A stretch of DNA of 64,000 nucleotides from Alisma plantago-aquatica (GCA_963693085.1 OY856411.1:69801001-69865000), one strand, 5' to 3'; shown: positions 32,690-44,720, numbered from the stretch's first letter. Notes: generated by a model from the sequence alone, not told the origin. Program-made: numbers and translations.

Positions 32690-33552
32690 CATCAGTCATG
32701 ATTGAACATCCAGACTTCCTCCATTCTTCCCTATGTGTCTCCAATGAGGTCCTAGTAAGTTCCACTTCGTTCTTCAGAAGAGGCTCACGCAACTCATGGA
32801 CTGACGGGCCCTGCAACCCAGGACCAAACTGACCAACTGCCTCCAGCACAGCATGACATTGAAACTTCTCAATGTCACTGTGTTCATGGGTAAACCTGCA
32901 ATGTTCATAGTAATTCACATAAGTAAGTATATCACCAATTCACCATAAAGACATTGAAACTTTTCAATGTCATTAAACATGTCTCACATAAAGATTAGTT
33001 ACTCAGCCTGATAAAACCAACGTGCAATGAATTGGACAGTTTTCTTTCTTTCTTCCTTCTTCAACTTGTTGATGATATTCTCTTGCTTTGACAAAATCCG
33101 TTCATTAACAATAACCTCAGGATCCCTCCTACAAAATGCATCAATCTGACCCACCACCTTGGGTTTCTTTGCGTTGGAACCGATCACCACAACTTCTTCA
33201 TTGTCAGAGCGTTCCCTAATATGTACCTCCTCCCTGGCTTCAACTGACTCTTGTTTTTTTTTGCCTTCTTCGCTGCAACTTTATCTAGATATTCATTTAT
33301 CTCCCTCTTCACTTCTGGTGGTACCTTATCACATGTTTCTACATTTCCCCTCCTACAAGCAAGATAATTTTTAAATCTGAAAATGCCTCCTGTGTTGATG
33401 TGTTTGCAGTATATACATCGCAGCCGATCTTTTCGAGATGGATCGGGGCATTCACGATACTTCCAGCCTGGGTCACTTGACCTAGCATTGGGGACATTTG
33501 GTGAATTTTCAGGGACTGGAGCAGGCTGAGCAGCACTTAGATCATCTGCCAT
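32690..33552 (-). pseudogene. hAT transposase relic (BED finger and start of the catalytic region)
   Basis: The minus strand opens with MADDLSAAQPAP and a BED-type zinc finger (CIYC, 14 residues, then LACRRG...TC). It is followed by VGQIDAFCRR and VQFIARWFYQAE, then after a likely intron (GTAACT at about 33003 to TTGCAG at 32898) by EAVGQFGPGL, HELREPLLKNEVE and SGCSIMTDAWSE. This order is typical of plant hAT transposases (DUF659-type). A one-base frameshift near 33210 breaks the frame. The coding match ends near 32690, so the RNase H-like catalytic core and the dimerisation domain are missing. Confidence 0.8.
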
Positions 33553-34486
33553 CTAGCAAAGTAACACAAATAATAAGTATTAATACATCACGCAACAAGA
33601 ATTTTACATCACATATTCACATGTTACGTAGATCAACAGTAAACAACAGTAAACTAGATCACATTTGGGCTATTAGTCATACATCACAGCAGTTTATACA
33701 TTCAAAGTATGCATTCTAACGTACATTACATTTATAATTATAGTCAACAGTACTTGGATCATCAAAATCAGCAATAGTTTAGTACTTAGTTATTAAATAC
33801 AATAGATGTAGAAGTAAACAGAGTATGAAAAACAATGACATGGACGATTTTTATACAATAAAGAGCATAAGTCAGTTTTTATACGTTTTTATACAGAAAA
33901 AAGTCACACACAAAAATAAAATACAAATTCGTGTTAGATATAGAGTATGCATATCTCAGTAGACGTAATATATTGGTATACATAGCCATATCTAATCAGA
34001 GATTTAACTATATTGGCATTATACCTCGTTTTACAGACTTTTGCATACATGAAGACAGTTACAAAGGTTGATTAGGAGCAAAAGGAGTAAAGAAAAAGAG
34101 ATGTGAGAGCTTACCTTTGTGTATATGCAGCAGGAGAACCGTCCCTTGACGTTTGCAAGCAGCAGGAGGTCTTGCTCTGGCGTCCAGAGCCTTGTCCAAG
34201 GAGAGCCGACACAGCAGGCTGGCAGCAGTTAGTTTCGGAGGCAATCGGAGGAAAGGAGGAACTCTGGCAACCTCCTTTCTTTGCACTAACAGGTCACCGG
34301 AGGAGAGGAGGAAAGTCGGGAGAGCAGGAGTCGGGGAGAAGAAATGTTGGGGGAGAACGAGCGCGGAACTGCTCTGTCATGCGAAAAGAGCCTCGCACGT
34401 GACTGTTCGTTGGTTAGAAACGGGGGTTTGAACGGGATTTTGGGTTATTCTTTTAGTGGGCCAGCAAATTTTGGGCCTTATTGGGG

Positions 34487-34660
34487 CCCAACAGGGCGAT
34501 TTTAAATTTAAGCGGCCGATTTTTTTACCAACTAAGCGGCTGATTAATCGGAAAAATCGGGCAAAAATCGGGCGTTTAATTTAAAACCGACTAACCAGCG
34601 ATTTGGGCTGTTTTTAAACGTTTGGAGATCTGGACCGGTTAAGCGGCCGCACAGGACGTT
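34487..34660. mobile_element. hAT-like subterminal region
   Basis: TAAGCGGCCG/TAAGCGGCTG recurs at about 34508, 34536 and 34636, with AATCGG, AAATCGGGC and ACCGGTTAAGC in both orientations. This pattern of transposase-binding repeats is usual near hAT ends. It lies 5' of the transposase relic and is probably the same element's 5' end. The exact terminus was not found. Confidence 0.5.
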
Positions 34661-34821
34661 TTTCATTTCATTGTTGGCTTAGCTATCAACCATTGGTGGT
34701 GGTAGCATGGTCAGTGCACAAAAGGCGGGATCTTATGCAGGTCTATAGACACAACAACATGCTAGTGAGGGACACCACCCCTCAGCCTATATGCTTGGCA
34801 CTGAGAACCTATGAGGGTACA

Positions 34822-34850
34822 TACACACACACGCACATGCACACACACAT
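34822..34850. repeat. CA microsatellite
   Basis: Interrupted CA run (ACACACACACGCACATGCACACACACA pattern, given in parts). A likely length-variable site. Confidence 0.75.
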
Positions 34851-35050
34851 GTATCTTTTATAAAATTACCTAAATCCTAATTGTATAAGGGTAACATGGT
34901 AGCGTAGGAGTCTGGGTAATATCTATCCCTTACCCAATAATGGAGTTGGTTAGGGGGTAGCGACGGTTGGCAAAAATCCTTGCGCCTAGCCTTAGTCTTA
35001 CCCTATAAGGTATGGGTAAAGCATAGACAAGTATACCCTTCCCCACTGCT

Positions 35051-35800
35051 TTATAGCTTGCTGAAATTTGTTTTATCTAAAGAATTATTTTGTTTGGATG
35101 AGTGGGTATATTACCAAATTATCTATATCTTATATTTGGTTCCTAATTAACAAACTAGCTTTTGTTCTTTTATAAGTATCAGCATCAATACTTTTCTTAG
35201 GATAAGGACTAAAATAACTATGATTATAGGAAAACATTATAGTGGGCCATGGCAGAAAAGCCCACTATCTTTATACTTGCCGTTTCGAGTGTTGTGTTAT
35301 TTCCTCTTCTATGCAAACTCTCATCCTCCTACAGAAGGCCTCCTATGTATCCCAATGAAGTGAAGATGCTGTGGTGGATTGAGCACGTGGATAAGATAGT
35401 TAAGAAATTGGATCCTAAGCTATGGATGCGTTGAACACATGTAGCTTGCTGAAATTTGATCTTGCCTAAGGATTTGAATTATACAAGTGTACAACTGCGA
35501 AATTAATAATCTTTGATTATGTTATTTCTTAATTAAGTTGGGTCAAGACATTTTGTTTATAAGTAGTCAACATTGATGCTTCTCGTAGACAGAGATTACA
35601 AATAACGGTTATAGAAAATAGCCTTGTGGTGGGCCTTAGTTGGGAGGCTCACTATCTTTTTACCTTGTTTTGAGAGTTGATTGTCTTGCAAATCCCCATT
35701 CTATGGGAATCCTGATCCTTCTATTGAAGCCCATGAAGTTAAGAGGTGGAGACTTTCTCGGTTTTTCCCTCTTGTATTGATAAGATTTTCTGTTTGGAGC
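35051..35800. repeat. Diverged tandem duplication, about 390-bp step
   Basis: TAGCTTGCTGAAATTTG at 35054 recurs at 35442. The later landmarks follow in the same order: TAAGTA..CAACATTGATGCTT-like, TGGGCC, CCCACTATCTTT/CTCACTATCTTT, TCTATG, and CCCAATGAAGT/CCCATGAAGT. The copies are roughly 60-70% alike by eye. The 61-codon open frame in the first copy is broken in the second, so it is probably not a gene. Confidence 0.6.
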
Positions 35801-36303
35801 ATTCCATAGCCATATGTGTTGTCTTTCTCTTTTGATTGCTTACCTATTTAATGTGCGCTGTTACTGTTCATTTTCTGCAGTGATATTTGATTCAGTGTCA
35901 TTTTTTCTGTAGGAAGAGATCCCCTTATCTAATATTTCCTCCTTTTGTGAATTGTGATGTCTTTGTTTCAGCATAGAAATTTATTGCCTCAATTCCACAG
36001 CTTTATTCTCTCTAGTAAGCAATTCAAGCTTTAGATTCCACTAGAAGTGTGGAGTTAGGGTATCAATAAACATTGTATAGTGGGATTAAATATAATATAG
36101 AAAAAGTTTAAGATCGGTCCTCATAGTAACAATTTTGCAATTAGGGTTCATTCAATCTAAGTGAAAGATAGCGGTTGGCCCCCTTTGTGGTGCTCTCACT
36201 ATCCATACATGATCTATGGCTCTTCTGCTTTCGGCCCTTATCTCTAAGGGAGGATGCGGCTACCGGCACAGAGCTACCTTTCTCCTTGGGCTTCTGTAAG
36301 CAC

Positions 36304-37824
36304 CTAGGAAGCACGGATGCAGATACGTATCAGATACGGGTACGGGTACGAGTACGGGGATACGACAATTTTTGAAAATATAGGATACAGGTACATCATG
36401 GATACGACAATTTTTAAATATTTATTTTAATATTTTTTAAAATAACCAATATATTTATTTAATTTAAAAATAGATGAAGACAATCAAATTTCATTCAAAA
36501 ATCACAATATTTCTAAAGAAAATGGAAACCAATACCATAATATCAAACAATGATATAAAAAGGGGTCTTTAAATCATATTAATGTGAGACAGAAGTTACA
36601 AAAAGACATGATAATATCATATTCTAAACCTTTCACATTTCATGTATCATGTAATATTGTGTTGTAAAGAGAGTTGTGTCATATGTGATACCAAACTATC
36701 AGCTCTCATGTATGGCTAGCTACTATGAAGCATGGATAAAAATACAGAAATGGATACGGGTACCGGTACAGTACCGGGATACGTCACTTTTTGAAAATAT
36801 AAGATACGGGTACAACGTGGATCCAACAATATTTTGAATGTTTATTTTAAAATTTTAACAGAAAATACCAATTTCATTCTCAAATCACAATAAAATAGGG
36901 GGGGTCTAGAGTTGGAAGTCACATGGTGTTGGGATTTTGAGGGATCACACAAGTGGGGTGCTCTCTTTGCTGCTAAATGGGTTGGTTCTATCCTGGCTGC
37001 ATTGAGGTCATATCATGCTAATTAAAAAAAAGGAATACGACTTAAGAAGTATTTGGTATGTATTAGAGAGTATCTAGGGAGTATTAGTATCAGATATGTA
37101 TTCAGTACTGGTAGGACACCTATTTTGGAGTATCGATGCTTCAAAGGGGGAGACAGAATGATGGGGATGCAATGATTATCTTCAAAGGAGATGAAATAGA
37201 TATTGTCTAGATAGAAATCCAGAATAAATCACAATGGATATAGTCACCAAAACAAGAGACATGTTAACCCAATGATACTAAATTGAAGCCTTTCATAGAA
37301 TATGAAAGACATCAACGTGCATAAAACTTGCACCTTAGCAGGGAAAGCATCCGCAAGTACCATGTAAAGGTGAATGAATTGGTTTGCAATAAAGAACAAA
37401 CAAAAATCCAGATTACATATGGAAGTTCTTTAGAAAGTCAAATCCTAAAAAACAGAGGAAGTACAAACAATAAAGAGAAGAAGGAAGATTGGCATTTAGC
37501 AAGAGGAATGGTGACTAACCTTGAACTACTTCAAGGAAGCAACTGTGAGTCTGTGACAGCCTTGCTGCAAGCTACTACTTAGCAGAGAGGGTTGAGACAT
37601 GAGCTAGTGTCAAACGCTAATAAAGCAATGTCATGCCTAATTTTTTTTTTTCTAGTTTTTACCGACTGGATACGGCTTGTATACGACATAGATACAACCT
37701 GTATACGACATGGATACAAAATAGGAGTATCTGATACGTATCCAGGAGTATCCACGGAATATTGGTATTAGATACATATCGGATACTGGTACGACACCTG
37801 TTTTGGAGTATCCGTGCATCATAG
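36304..37824. mobile_element. hAT-like element with GATACG subterminal repeats, carrying a nested relative
   Basis: The left end CTAGGAAGCACGGAT pairs with the right end read in reverse, CTATGATGCACGGAT. Flanks GTAAGCAC (36296-36303) and GTAAACAC (37825-37832) match at 7 of 8 bases, an 8-bp hAT-type duplication. Both ends are crowded with GGATAC/GTATCC repeats. There is no transposase, so it is non-autonomous. It contains a second copy of the family (36723-37146). Confidence 0.72.
36723..37146. mobile_element. Nested copy of the same hAT-like family
   Basis: It starts CTATGAAGCATGGAT and, read in reverse from its right end, CTTTGAAGCATCGAT, both matching the outer element's terminal consensus. 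Its left interior (GATACGGGTAC...TTTTTGAAAATATAAGATACGGG) repeats the outer left end. No clean target duplication is visible. Confidence 0.6.
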
Positions 37825-38010
37825 GTAAACACCTACCGTCTTGTAGGTCACTTATCTCTTCGGGTCTGGCCCGCAGTTGTTCCTTGCCATCTAATCTCCT
37901 CCCTCCCTTCTGACTAGTGACCTGGATCTAGGTTCGCGGTTCGTGGTCTTTGCGGCGTGGAGAGGTGATCCTAAATGTTGGTTTCATCTCTAGGTGTGAT
38001 GAGCGTGGAG

Positions 38011-39605
38011 CAAGGAATAAGGTTTTAGCGAAATTGGCGAAATTTTGCCAAAAAATTTCGATTTCGATGGGATCTGGTACCGAAACATGCAACTGTGTCG
38101 ATTTCGATGATTTTCGCCAAATTTTGAGGATTTTGATGAATTTCGCCAAATTTTGATGAATTTTGATAATTGCAATCCTTGTTATTGTTGTTTTTTGAAG
38201 AGGAGCAAAGGGGGATTGGGGTTATTTCACCATTTAGTACTCATGCATAGTATATACTTATAGTATATCACAATTGCATTGCATTTCCCTAATATTTTCT
38301 ATTCAAATTATTAAATACTTATGCAATGCATGCTTTATTAGTTTATGCAATGTGGATGACATGAATCCTAATGGTGGTTTATTAGACAATGAGGGTGCTA
38401 GGAAGCCAACTGCACCAACAAATAAAGATTCAGCTTGGAAACATTGCACTAGTGTTCTTGGGACCAATGAAATGATTGACTATTGAGTCAATATCAACCA
38501 TGGAACAGGACTTCGACTTTGAGACGACTTCGACAGGTGTGGACACAGAAGTTTTGGAAATGTCGAGGAAATGTCGAGGATTTTTACAACCAAAGTTTCG
38601 ACGCAACTTCGACAAAAATTAAGCTAAAAATAGCCATTTTGTGATGAAAATCGACGGATTTCATCAAATCTAGCTTAAAAACACAATATATGTTTACATA
38701 TAGCCATCCATACAGGTTTACATATGTAGATAAATGCACGCTTACATACAGTCGTCTCCGAACTACAGAGTTCTTCCATATATAAAGTTTGTGACAATAA
38801 ACAAACTACATAAAAATAGTGTAAATCTATGGTAGATTTAGCAGAGAGAGGATCGGTCTATTACTGTTAGCTTAGAATAGTAAAAGATAACATCAAAATC
38901 ATCTTACCTCAAGCTCCAACAGTTTTTCCACCTCACACAGCCAACTCCACAAAATCCCTGAAATATGTCGCCAACTTCGACGACTTCGATAAATGTCGAG
39001 GACATTGTGGAATTTTTGTATGGACTTGGGCCAACTTCGCCGACATATGGGGAAATGTCGACATATTTGACGAAATGTCGAGGATATTGTAGAATAAAGA
39101 TGTTTACATGCATTCGACGTCGCTGACCGTCGACATCGACATTATCGGCGAAATTTCGCCTAATGTCGACGACATTTAGATCTATGATATCAACAACAAA
39201 CTATCAACCCAAGTAAAATGTGTGGGGATGCCCTACATATCCAATATTTGATATTATAACACAAATAAGTATATGCATGTATATAGCTCATACTTGCAAA
39301 ATTACATAACTTAATTCCTACATTTTCTCATCGAAACCCTTCATCAGAATCCTCAAGAAACAAGACAGTTCCCTTACCTCCCACATGAAGGACCACCCCC
39401 CAACCTACCCCCATATAAAATTTTATTACATAAAACGATGCATTTAGGTGTAGAGATCACGCCTGTAAAATTTCATAAATTAATTCGTTCATTTTGGCGT
39501 CGAAATGGACACGGTTGCATCTATCGAAATTTTCGTCGAAATTTAAAAAAAATTCGGTTTCCATGTTTGTCAAAACGGCATCGAAATCGGATACCTCGTT
39601 CCTTG
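38011..39605. mobile_element. hAT-like element with perfect 8-bp duplication, split by another
   Basis: The ends CAAGGAATAAGGT and (reverse of right) CAAGGAACGAGGT form inverted repeats. GCGTGGAG flanks both sides exactly (38003-38010 and 39606-39613). Subterminal regions carry many TTTCG/CGAAA motifs. No coding capacity. Without the nested insert at 38499-39186 it would be about 0.9 kb. Confidence 0.85.
38499..39186. mobile_element. Nested hAT-like element of the ACTTCGAC-repeat family
   Basis: A 688-bp insert begins CATGGAACAGGACTTCGAC and ends TTTAGATCTATG, flanked by a perfect 8-bp duplication ATATCAAC (38491-38498 and 39187-39194). It is rich in TGTCGA and CTTCGAC motifs near both ends. 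It is a relative of 19869-20563. Non-autonomous. Confidence 0.82.
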
Positions 39606-40215
39606 GCGTGGAGGTGGTGAGGCTCATTTCCATGGGCGTCGATACCTGTGGAGGAGGGCAACTTCCTGCCCTGTTCCTGTTTTCTCTACCAGTTGTTTCT
39701 TTCTGTTTTAGTTTTATGTTTTGTTGGCAGTTCACTTCTGCTAGTTATTGTTGATCAGTGTTTGTTTAGTCCCTTTGCGTTTGTGAGTCTCTCCTTCGCA
39801 AGAGCGACGTAGTTTCTTGTAAGTCTCGATTTTTGCCTCAAATCCCTTTTGTTGCTTGGGTTTTTGGCTTTGAATGTGGACGCTATCTCTTGTCCGGACT
39901 CCTGTCTGGGACAACCTTGTCGCTACCGCTTCAAGCTCAAGTTGAAGGTATCTCTCGTTAGAAGCTGCTTAAGTTAGCATCACGGAAGAGGGATCTATAC
40001 AGAATCATTTATACTCATTCTGATATGAGTTGCCGTGTTGTTCTTGGTCGTTGTATGTTGTGATGATATATTGATCTTTTCTCGTATATGCCAAATGGCT
40101 AATGAGTAATGAAATCGATCTATTCGGTCGAAGAAAATCTATGTGAAAGATATAGAATTACAGAAATAGGTAAAAAATTGTCTAAGATTAGCAATAAGAA
40201 AATACTTCATGATAT

Positions 40216-40451
40216 TGCCGGGGAGGAGTGGTTTAGGTGTTCGGCACGGTGTCCCCTCATGAAGGGACCCGGGTTCGAAACCCAACGGCCGCCTCCGAAA
40301 TGGTACCCGTCGTGTAGGCCGGCCAAATGTGCACTTTAAATGGTTCCTGGGTGTGTGGGGTGTTCGAGGCCCGAGAGTTTTGCGCTGTCTGGGGGGGGTC
40401 ACAAAGTGGTCCGTCAACGGGGGCGGTTCTCTCGATAATAAAAAAGGAAAA
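40216..40451 (+). mobile_element. Full-length tRNA-derived SINE
   Basis: The A box TGGTTTAGGTG (40229-40239) and B box GGTTCGAAACC (40272-40282) are both canonical RNA polymerase III promoter elements. The 3' end is GGTTCTCTCGATAATAAAAA plus an A-rich tail. Flanking repeats ACTTCATGATAT (40204-40215) and ACTTAATGATAT (40452-40463) match at 11 of 12. It is related through its tail to the truncated copy at 8076-8180. Confidence 0.88.
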
Positions 40452-40835
40452 ACTTAATGATATGGTCATCATTTTTCTCAATGCAGTTTTATGAAGAAAT
40501 TGAGGCTAAATACACTAGTTGCAAGCAGTGTACACTGTTAACTAATCCTTTGTCTGAAGTAAATTTTACAAGAGGTTATCATTTCATAAAGATTTTAGCA
40601 GCAGTTAAGTAAAATAAGAAACATCCATTTCATAAAAAAGTTGAGAACACGCAATGGTCTTTCTTTTTAGCTATATTTTGGGACGCAAACTGAAGGTCAC
40701 ATACGAAGTCTCCTTTTCCATCTTGGTTTGCAGCGCTGTTAAAAGTCTTACCTTTATATGTTAATTGTTGTTGTTGTTGGAACTTGGAAGCTTCTTCGTG
40801 AACTAGCAGTGCTTAATGCAGTTATATTTTCACAG
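40452..40835. other. No gene recognised
   Basis: Intron 5 tail before exon 6. AT-rich, with no feature seen. Confidence 0.4.
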
Positions 40836-40928
40836 GTTAATGGAACTTGAGGAGGGTTCAGGGACTGAGGCTAGCGATGCTGAAATGCTTGAGAGCCTGC
40901 GGTCTACTGGAGCATCTAACAATTTGAG
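40836..40928 (+). CDS. SET-domain gene, exon 6 in window
   Basis: The exon follows TATTTTCACAG and reads LMELEEGSGTEASDAEML ... TGASNNL, with donor GTAATG at 40929. The acidic, Ser/Ala-rich composition suggests a surface linker before the last helices. The phase fits both neighbours exactly. Confidence 0.85.
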
Positions 40929-42565
40929 GTAATGTTCTTTACTCTCTCATTAGATCTTTGGTGTTGGTGTTATTTTGGTGTTGACATAGTGTTTCACCTG
41001 GTCATTTGCTTTATAATGTTCTTTCTTAGTTCCTTTTGAATTTGTTCTTTTTCAGAAAAAAATGTGAAAATGTTACTTGCAAGGTGAACTATAAAATCAA
41101 CTAATGGTCCCTTGATTTTTTTCGGATTGTTTGATTTGAATAATCTTGTCCAGTGCCATTGCATTACTCTTTTATTTCTTCTAAAAATGTGCATATGAAA
41201 TGCATGTTTCATAGTTCCTTTTGTCTTTGTTTTGAGATACTGGATATGTATATGGATACTTCTTATGTAGTGCTCCTACTTTCTTTCCTCCCTTGCTGTG
41301 GGTAGGCCATAAGTTCTAGAGGCGGCTAGCTATGGGACTCCGTAGGAGATTGGGGTTGTGGTAGTTGCTGCTCCTATTGCAGATATGGGATACAATGTCT
41401 CCCCTCTTGCTGCCCTCGATACCGCCTTGCATAAGAGAGGCCTTCAATGACCATGGAGGAAGGTACAGCCTAGAGGTGCAACCTTGAACAAAATGCAGCA
41501 CATTCCCTTGTTTCTAGATATTTTTGCTAGTTGACCATGTTTTCTTCTTATTTTTATTCTGCATTTCTTCTGATTATGATCCTCATATTGTGATTTTTTG
41601 AGTTTGAACGTTGCGGTCTTTTTCTTTCAGATTTGCATACTTTTCTAGTTACCAAATACCAATGTATGTCAATTGATTTATGTGAGATTTAATGTATGGT
41701 TATTACAATGGAGTGCACAACCTCATTGCAACACTCTCTGACTTATTATACTATTGGTTGACACTTGAAAATATATCCCTTTGCCGTGAAAGTGGAAATG
41801 GACATTATACATACTAATTTGTATATTTTTTCTATGTCTGAAACTTGTTAGTGTCCTACATTTTAATAAAATATATCCGTCTTATGTCCGTGTCCATGTT
41901 TGAAAATGTATCTGTGCTTATAGATCGCCGCCTAAGTGGTGCCTTTAGCCCAAATCAGATGAAGAGGCCTCTGGCTGTCTATGTGGATGCTTAGGCTCCA
42001 ACCTCATGTGCTGTATAAAACACTGCGATCTATATGCTTTGTCGTATCATGTATGATCGGACCGTTAGTCAAGTATATACCAACTTTGTTTTCACAATGG
42101 AGCTGCATTTGTTTATTGACACGACCAATATATTTCAATAGAAGTTTTATGCTATGTTTGGCACATTGTAGATGATGGGGGAGGAGGGGAAGGGGAGGGG
42201 AGGACACGTGACACTTGTTTTAGTCTGTTTGGTTAGCATGGGAGGGGAAGGGAAGGAGATCATTACAACGTAAATATCAAAAACATATAACTTTTTAACA
42301 AGCCGCAATATTTTTTGAAAAATCATCCACCGCACTGTTTCTATAATTTTTAGTTTTCCTTCAAGTGCACCAAATATTGTTCTAGTATCCTGCTATGTTT
42401 TTAGTTGTGTCTATGAATTTCAATGCTTCCCTCCAAGTTTCTCCCAAGTTTTATCTCCCACATTGGCACCTTTGACCTGTCAAATTTTCTAACAAATTTT
42501 CTGTCAAATATGTCTGGCTATATGTCTGTCTCTCTCTTGTTCAAACGTATTACAAGGGCTATATC
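40929..42565. other. No gene recognised
   Basis: First part of intron 6. Purine-rich GGGGAGG stretches at 42175-42255 suggest a small unclassified transposon. A GCCGCCTAAG patch near 41928 resembles the CCTAGG-type repeats. Borders were not found. Confidence 0.35.
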
Positions 42566-42589
42566 TCGGTCGACAATATTGTCGACCGA
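42566..42589. repeat. Perfect 24-bp palindrome
   Basis: TCGGTCGACAAT is followed immediately by its exact reverse complement. A diverged echo (TTCGACCGAG ... TTTTGTCGACCGGG) follows at 42641-42680. The GTCGAC core recalls the arms of the palindromes in elements A and C. It may lie in the LTR of the decayed copia ending at 43435. Confidence 0.9.
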
Positions 42590-43149
42590 ACTTGACTTAG
42601 AACTAAAGATTTGCAAAGTTATTTCTCAGTTATTTGAGTCTTCGACCGAGTGATTCTTATTCGATAATTTTGTCGACCGGGAAGGACTTTTGGCAAGGAT
42701 TTGCAATGTATGTGAGGTTCTATTGATGACTCATATGAAACCTATCAACCCTAAAGTCTTCATGTGAGTGTAAGATAGGATTTTGGGTGGATAGGGAAAA
42801 TCTAACGCTTGATTTACATGACATCTAAGTACTTGTACAAGTTTTTTACATTAAGTATACATTGAAGACAATCATGAAAATATTAAACATTTAAGCGCCT
42901 TGATCTTCAGTTATCTACTTAGTATGATCTTCTCATCATCTTGAACCCTGAAATACTCAAGTAGCACGTGAGATCCACAAGAATGAAATGTTTGTCATCA
43001 TCAAAATAAAGGGTATGCTAATGTCCAATTTAGCCAACACGTTTGTGGCTTTAGGTGTTCAAAAATGATGTCTCTTTGTTGCTCTTCATGTTTGGGACGA
43101 GTTGGGGGTATGTTTATAAGAATATGACTGATATCTAAATTTTCAAAGT

Positions 43150-43435
43150 CATATGGTTGTTTTCCGATGGCGTTTACGGTCAACTAGACTGTATACGGTC
43201 CATAACACAGATTGTATTTTCATTTCAACAACATTTGTGGTCCAATACTAGACTGTATATGGTCCAGCTGGACCGTTAATACAAATATAGTCCATGAAGA
43301 CCATATATGGTCTGATGTGTGACCGTAAATGCACCTATAGGTGCCCAAAATGCATCTCGACGATGCCGAGGCTCGGTGTAGACGTCCGGTTCATCAAGGA
43401 AGCTTTTATAGAGAGTTCAAGATACTCTCTCAACA
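43150..43435 (-). repeat. End of a copia LTR (U3) with palindromes
   Basis: Read on the minus strand, GGTGGGAGTT (43445-43436) is a Tork-type polypurine tract directly followed by TGTTGAGAGAG, the LTR start, with a TATAAAAG box at 43401-43415. Just downstream lie two perfect 14-bp palindromes (43261-43274, GGTCCAGCTGGACC; 43299-43312, GACCATATATGGTC) and repeated ACTGTATANGGTCC. The left border of the LTR was not located. Confidence 0.6.
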
Positions 43436-43559
43436 AACTCCCACCTTGTCTTCGACTAAAAATGGAAAAAAAAGCACTTTCAATCTTTAATATTAGAAAT
43501 TGATTAAGAATACCATCCCGTGCTCATGCCCTACATGGCCAAAGCTAAGGTAGAAAGAA

Positions 43560-44650
43560 GAACAGTTAATTTTGAACAAATCTCGTCTTCGCCATCATCT
43601 TGGTTGGATTCACGGAAGTACCAATCTTCTTTATTTGAATCTTGCCTTTAGCTGTGACTTCTCTAGTGAAGTGGTTCTCGCTTCGTTCTCTCGTAGAACA
43701 TTTGATCTTTGCTATGATGTATAACACTTTGAATGTCACATTGAACAATAACATATTCTTGAACTATGCCCAACTGATTCATCAAACCGTTGAGCCATAA
43801 AGCCTCCTTCACGGCTTCCGTCGCCACCATGTATTTTGCTTCAGTAGTAGATAAAGAAATAGTAATTTGTAGAGTGGTTTTTCAACTAGTAGCTCCACTA
43901 TTAACATGTGACCTATGAGAGATCTCCTCTTGTTGAGGTTGCCTGCATAATCTGAGTCCACATACCTTGTCGTGATGACTTGAGCTCTACAAAAGACTAA
44001 ACAAGTATTTGAAGTGCCCTAAAATACCTCAAAATCCACTTAATTGCTTGTCGATGTGCTTTGCCAGGTTGAGCCATGTAACAACTAACCACACTGTCTG
44101 CATAAGTGATGCTTAGTACAGTGCAAAACCATAGTATACATGATGTACCAATGACACTGAAGTAAGGTACATGTGCTATCTCTTTTTGTTCTCCAATAGA
44201 TTTGTGGAGATTCCAAAGCTGATAACTTGAAGTGAGGGGCCAATGGAGTTGAAAAAGGCTTCACATCTAACATGTGGAACCTGTAAAGAACCTTCTTGAT
44301 ATACTTCTCATGTGTCAGGACAAGCCTTCTATCTTTCCGGTCCCTTTCAATCTCCACACCAAGAATCTTCTTAGCTTCATTTAGGTCTTTCTTATCAAAT
44401 TTCCCACCTAGAAGAGATTTCACCTTGACAATCTCAGATGCGTATCTAGAAGAGATTAGCATGTCATCAACATATACTAGTAGTTCAACAAAGGGATTGT
44501 CATCCAGCCCTTTGTAGTAGATACAAGCGTCCTAACTACTTTTGAAAAATTCATTGTGCATCATGAAAGAGTCAAATCTCATGTATCGTTGTCTAGGAGG
44601 TTGCTTCAGCCCATAGAGTGACCTCTTGAGCAAGCACACGTGGTTCTCCA
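43560..44650 (-). pseudogene. Decayed copia (Tork/Tnt1-like) RT and RNase H
   Basis: The minus strand shows RT motifs SLYGLKQPPRQ (about 44600) and VYVDDMLIS (about 44480-44454), then FDKKDLNEAKKILGVEIERD and THEKYIKKVLYRF. RNase H follows: YVDSDYAGNLNKRRS (about 43960), STTEAKYMVATEAVKEALW (about 43840) and the tail SVNPTKMMAK. At least one stop near 44535 and frame changes near 44080 and 43900 break it. It ends at the polypurine tract of 43436-43445. The 5' part (gag, protease, integrase) is absent. Confidence 0.8.
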
Positions 44651-44720
44651 AACACTCTAGGTGCACGAAAAATACCTGACATAAATTGCAGGGGTGGCGA
44701 AAACCTGCTTCAAACCCAAA

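Noticed and set aside
35249..35434. 61-codon frame starting MAEKPTIFIL
   Set aside because: It lies in one copy of a diverged tandem duplication in an intron, and the second copy is broken.
40216..40300. A tRNA gene
   Set aside because: A and B boxes are present, but the sequence does not fold as a cloverleaf with an acceptor stem. It is followed by a SINE body, A-rich tail and target duplication.
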